Shown piece by piece: positions 7,045 to 7,577 of a stretch of DNA of 7,577 nt. This DNA comes from Prevotellaceae bacterium UBA6417 (GTDB taxonomy: Bacteria > Bacteroidota > Bacteroidia > Bacteroidales > Bacteroidaceae). The stretch is taken from positions 37,073 through 44,649 of the forward strand of contig DJPH01000049.1 of the NCBI GenBank assembly GCA_002439755.1, given 5' to 3'. Position numbers and translations under genes: made by a program. How positions within the stretch are numbered: the first letter of the stretch is position 1; every line of letters begins with the position of its first letter. Below the pieces are notes generated by a model. It did not search any database. It was not told the origin of the DNA and worked only from the letters and a program-made list of their open reading frames with translations.

Positions 7045-7206
7045 CAAACCTCCTTATCAATCAAAGCTCCCCACCGCGGTATCGCTCCGCGCCAATGCCG
7101 CCACTCGGATGGAAAAGAAAAAACTATTAGATTACATCACGACCAAACACACCACAACAAGCTGAAAACCGGCAACATCTGTCAGCCATTTCAGTCCCCA
7201 AAAGGC

Positions 7207-7228
7207 ATTGCTTCAAAAAGGAAGCAAT
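7207..7228 (-). terminator. Small hairpin just after the transposase remnant
   Basis: ATTGCTTC (7207-7214) and GAAGCAAT (7221-7228) form a perfect 8-bp stem with a six-base loop, starting three bases beyond the remnant's stop. On the minus strand it is followed by GCCTTTTGG, a short T-run, so a weak intrinsic terminator for the transposase-type genes is the likeliest reading. Confidence 0.5.
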
Positions 7229-7258
7229 CAATCACAGGCTTTTAAGCTCTTCCTTGCC

Positions 7259-7351
7259 AAGCCCCGTTATCTTCATTATATGCTTGAGGTTCATTCCCAT
7301 TCTCAGCATATCCCTCGCCACCTGCACAAGTGCTTCAGCACGACCCTCTGC
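7259..7351. repeat. 93-bp direct repeat, copy 1 (inside the remnant)
   Basis: This segment aligns without gaps to 7485-7577, with about 12 differences in 93 bases by eye. It encodes the GRAEALVQVA...ITGL tail. The copies are 226 bp apart, start to start. The differences are mostly synonymous or conservative, pointing to an old duplication or two related gene copies. Confidence 0.85.
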
Positions 7352-7373
7352 ACGACCCTCTGCACGACCCTTT
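7338..7373. repeat. Three 12-bp tandem units encoding GRAE
   Basis: GCACGACCCTCT is repeated at 7338-7349 and 7350-7361, then with one change at 7362-7373. On the minus strand each unit encodes one turn of the Ala-Glu-Gly-Arg repeat, a charged helical linker common in Rpn-type transposases and prone to copy-number change. A further unit (GCGCGACCCTCT) begins at 7564 in the neighbouring copy. Confidence 0.85.
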
Positions 7374-7457
7374 GCCTCTGCAGTGTCTATTGAGTTCTTG
7401 ATGTCGCGATAGGCCTAAGACTGTCCTCGTACTCGTTCAGCTCCGTCTTTGTTTCCC

Positions 7458-7577
7458 TCATTGTCTCTTGAGATCTTCCTCGGTAAGCCCCGTTATTTTC
7501 ATTATCTGCTTGAGGTCCATCCCCATTTCCAGCATGCCCTTCGCCACCTGTACAAGTGCTTCTGCGCGACCCTCTGC
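7458..7577 (-). CDS. C-terminal end of an Rpn/PD-(D/E)XK-type transposase (gene runs off the right edge)
   Basis: The last 39 codons and TGA stop of a minus-strand gene are visible: AEGRAEALVQVAKGMLEMG followed by MDLKQIMKITGLTEEDLKRQ. The GRAE repeat followed by a short helical ITGLTxEDL tail is what I know from Bacteroidetes proteins annotated as Rpn family recombination-promoting nuclease/putative transposase. The catalytic PD-(D/E)XK domain would lie outside the window, so intactness cannot be judged. Its stop overlaps the ATG of the downstream remnant, whose tail it shares at about 87% nucleotide identity. Family assignment rests only on this tail. Confidence 0.7.
   Translation of the reverse strand, partial: AEGRAEALVQVAKGMLEMGMDLKQIMKITGLTEEDLKRQ
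7485..7577. repeat. 93-bp direct repeat, copy 2 (in the edge gene)
   Basis: Partner of 7259-7351. The similarity reaches the last base of the window, so the repeat may continue beyond it. It encodes the equivalent tail ending in ITGL. Confidence 0.85.

Larger units (their letters stand above)
7232..7461 (-). pseudogene. Truncated, frameshifted C-terminal remnant of an Rpn/PD-(D/E)XK-type transposase
   Basis: From ATG at 7461-7459 the minus strand encodes MRETKTELNEYEDSL. One base then seems lost near 7414-7417 (GGCCTAAG where GGCCTTAAG would keep frame), and the continuation YRDIKNSIDTAEAKGRAEG is found in another frame. That frame runs through three GRAE repeats, then EALVQVARDMLRMGMNLK and HIMKITGLGKEELKSL to a TGA at 7234-7232. 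This is the C-terminal tail typical of Rpn-family putative transposases/recombination-promoting nucleases in Bacteroidetes; the N-terminal nuclease domain is absent. The ATG overlaps the stop of the upstream related gene (ATGA). Without the frameshift it would still be only about 76 residues. A sequencing error could explain the frameshift, but not the missing catalytic domain. Confidence 0.8.

Noticed and set aside
7111..7167. Short plus-strand frame MEKKKLLDYITTKHTTTS
   Set aside because: Only 18 codons, no promoter box, no recognisable similarity, and it sits in low-complexity A-rich intergenic sequence.
7208..7393. 61-codon plus-strand open frame with a Thr-Thr-Leu-Cys repeat
   Set aside because: The repeat is the complement of the 12-bp GRAE units; the meaningful coding sense is the minus strand.

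Overview
The window looks like a chromosomal segment from an anaerobic member of the Bacteroidales (Bacteroides/Prevotella-type). The evidence is: promoter -7 boxes of the form TAnnTTTG; A/T-rich leaders without Shine-Dalgarno sequences; a full-length pyruvate:ferredoxin oxidoreductase; an AAA_14/DUF4143-type ATPase ending in the IPxWxFGFLY tail I associate with Bacteroides proteins; and the 3' ends of Rpn/PD-(D/E)XK-type transposase genes with GRAE repeats. The genus is not resolved.

Layout. Positions 1-666 hold the 5' part (222 codons) of a minus-strand gene for an uncharacterised ATP-grasp-like protein, cut by the window edge. A 96-bp divergent promoter region separates it from a plus-strand ATPase gene (763-1944). 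After 47 bp comes the plus-strand nifJ/por gene (1992-5543), which fills almost half of the window. A minus-strand family 4 glycosyltransferase (5872-6978) converges on nifJ. The 328-bp gap between them is not empty: it has a strong hairpin after nifJ, a 22-bp-period direct repeat, a five-unit minisatellite of about 23 bp with internal dyads, and a second hairpin serving the glycosyltransferase. From 6979 to 7231 there is no convincing gene, only two hairpins. The right edge holds two successive, closely related 3' ends of transposase-type genes on the minus strand. The first runs off the window; the second is an N-terminally truncated, frameshifted remnant.

Function. NifJ is central fermentative metabolism (pyruvate to acetyl-CoA with reduced ferredoxin). 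The glycosyltransferase probably belongs to cell-surface polysaccharide synthesis, but no other pathway genes are visible. The two left-hand genes have unknown roles, and their shared back-to-back promoter region is the only link seen between them. I see no CRISPR array, tRNA, rRNA or complete mobile element. No clearly new multi-gene system is evident. The most unusual parts are the hairpin minisatellite, the duplicated transposase tail and the altered Walker B motif of the ATPase.
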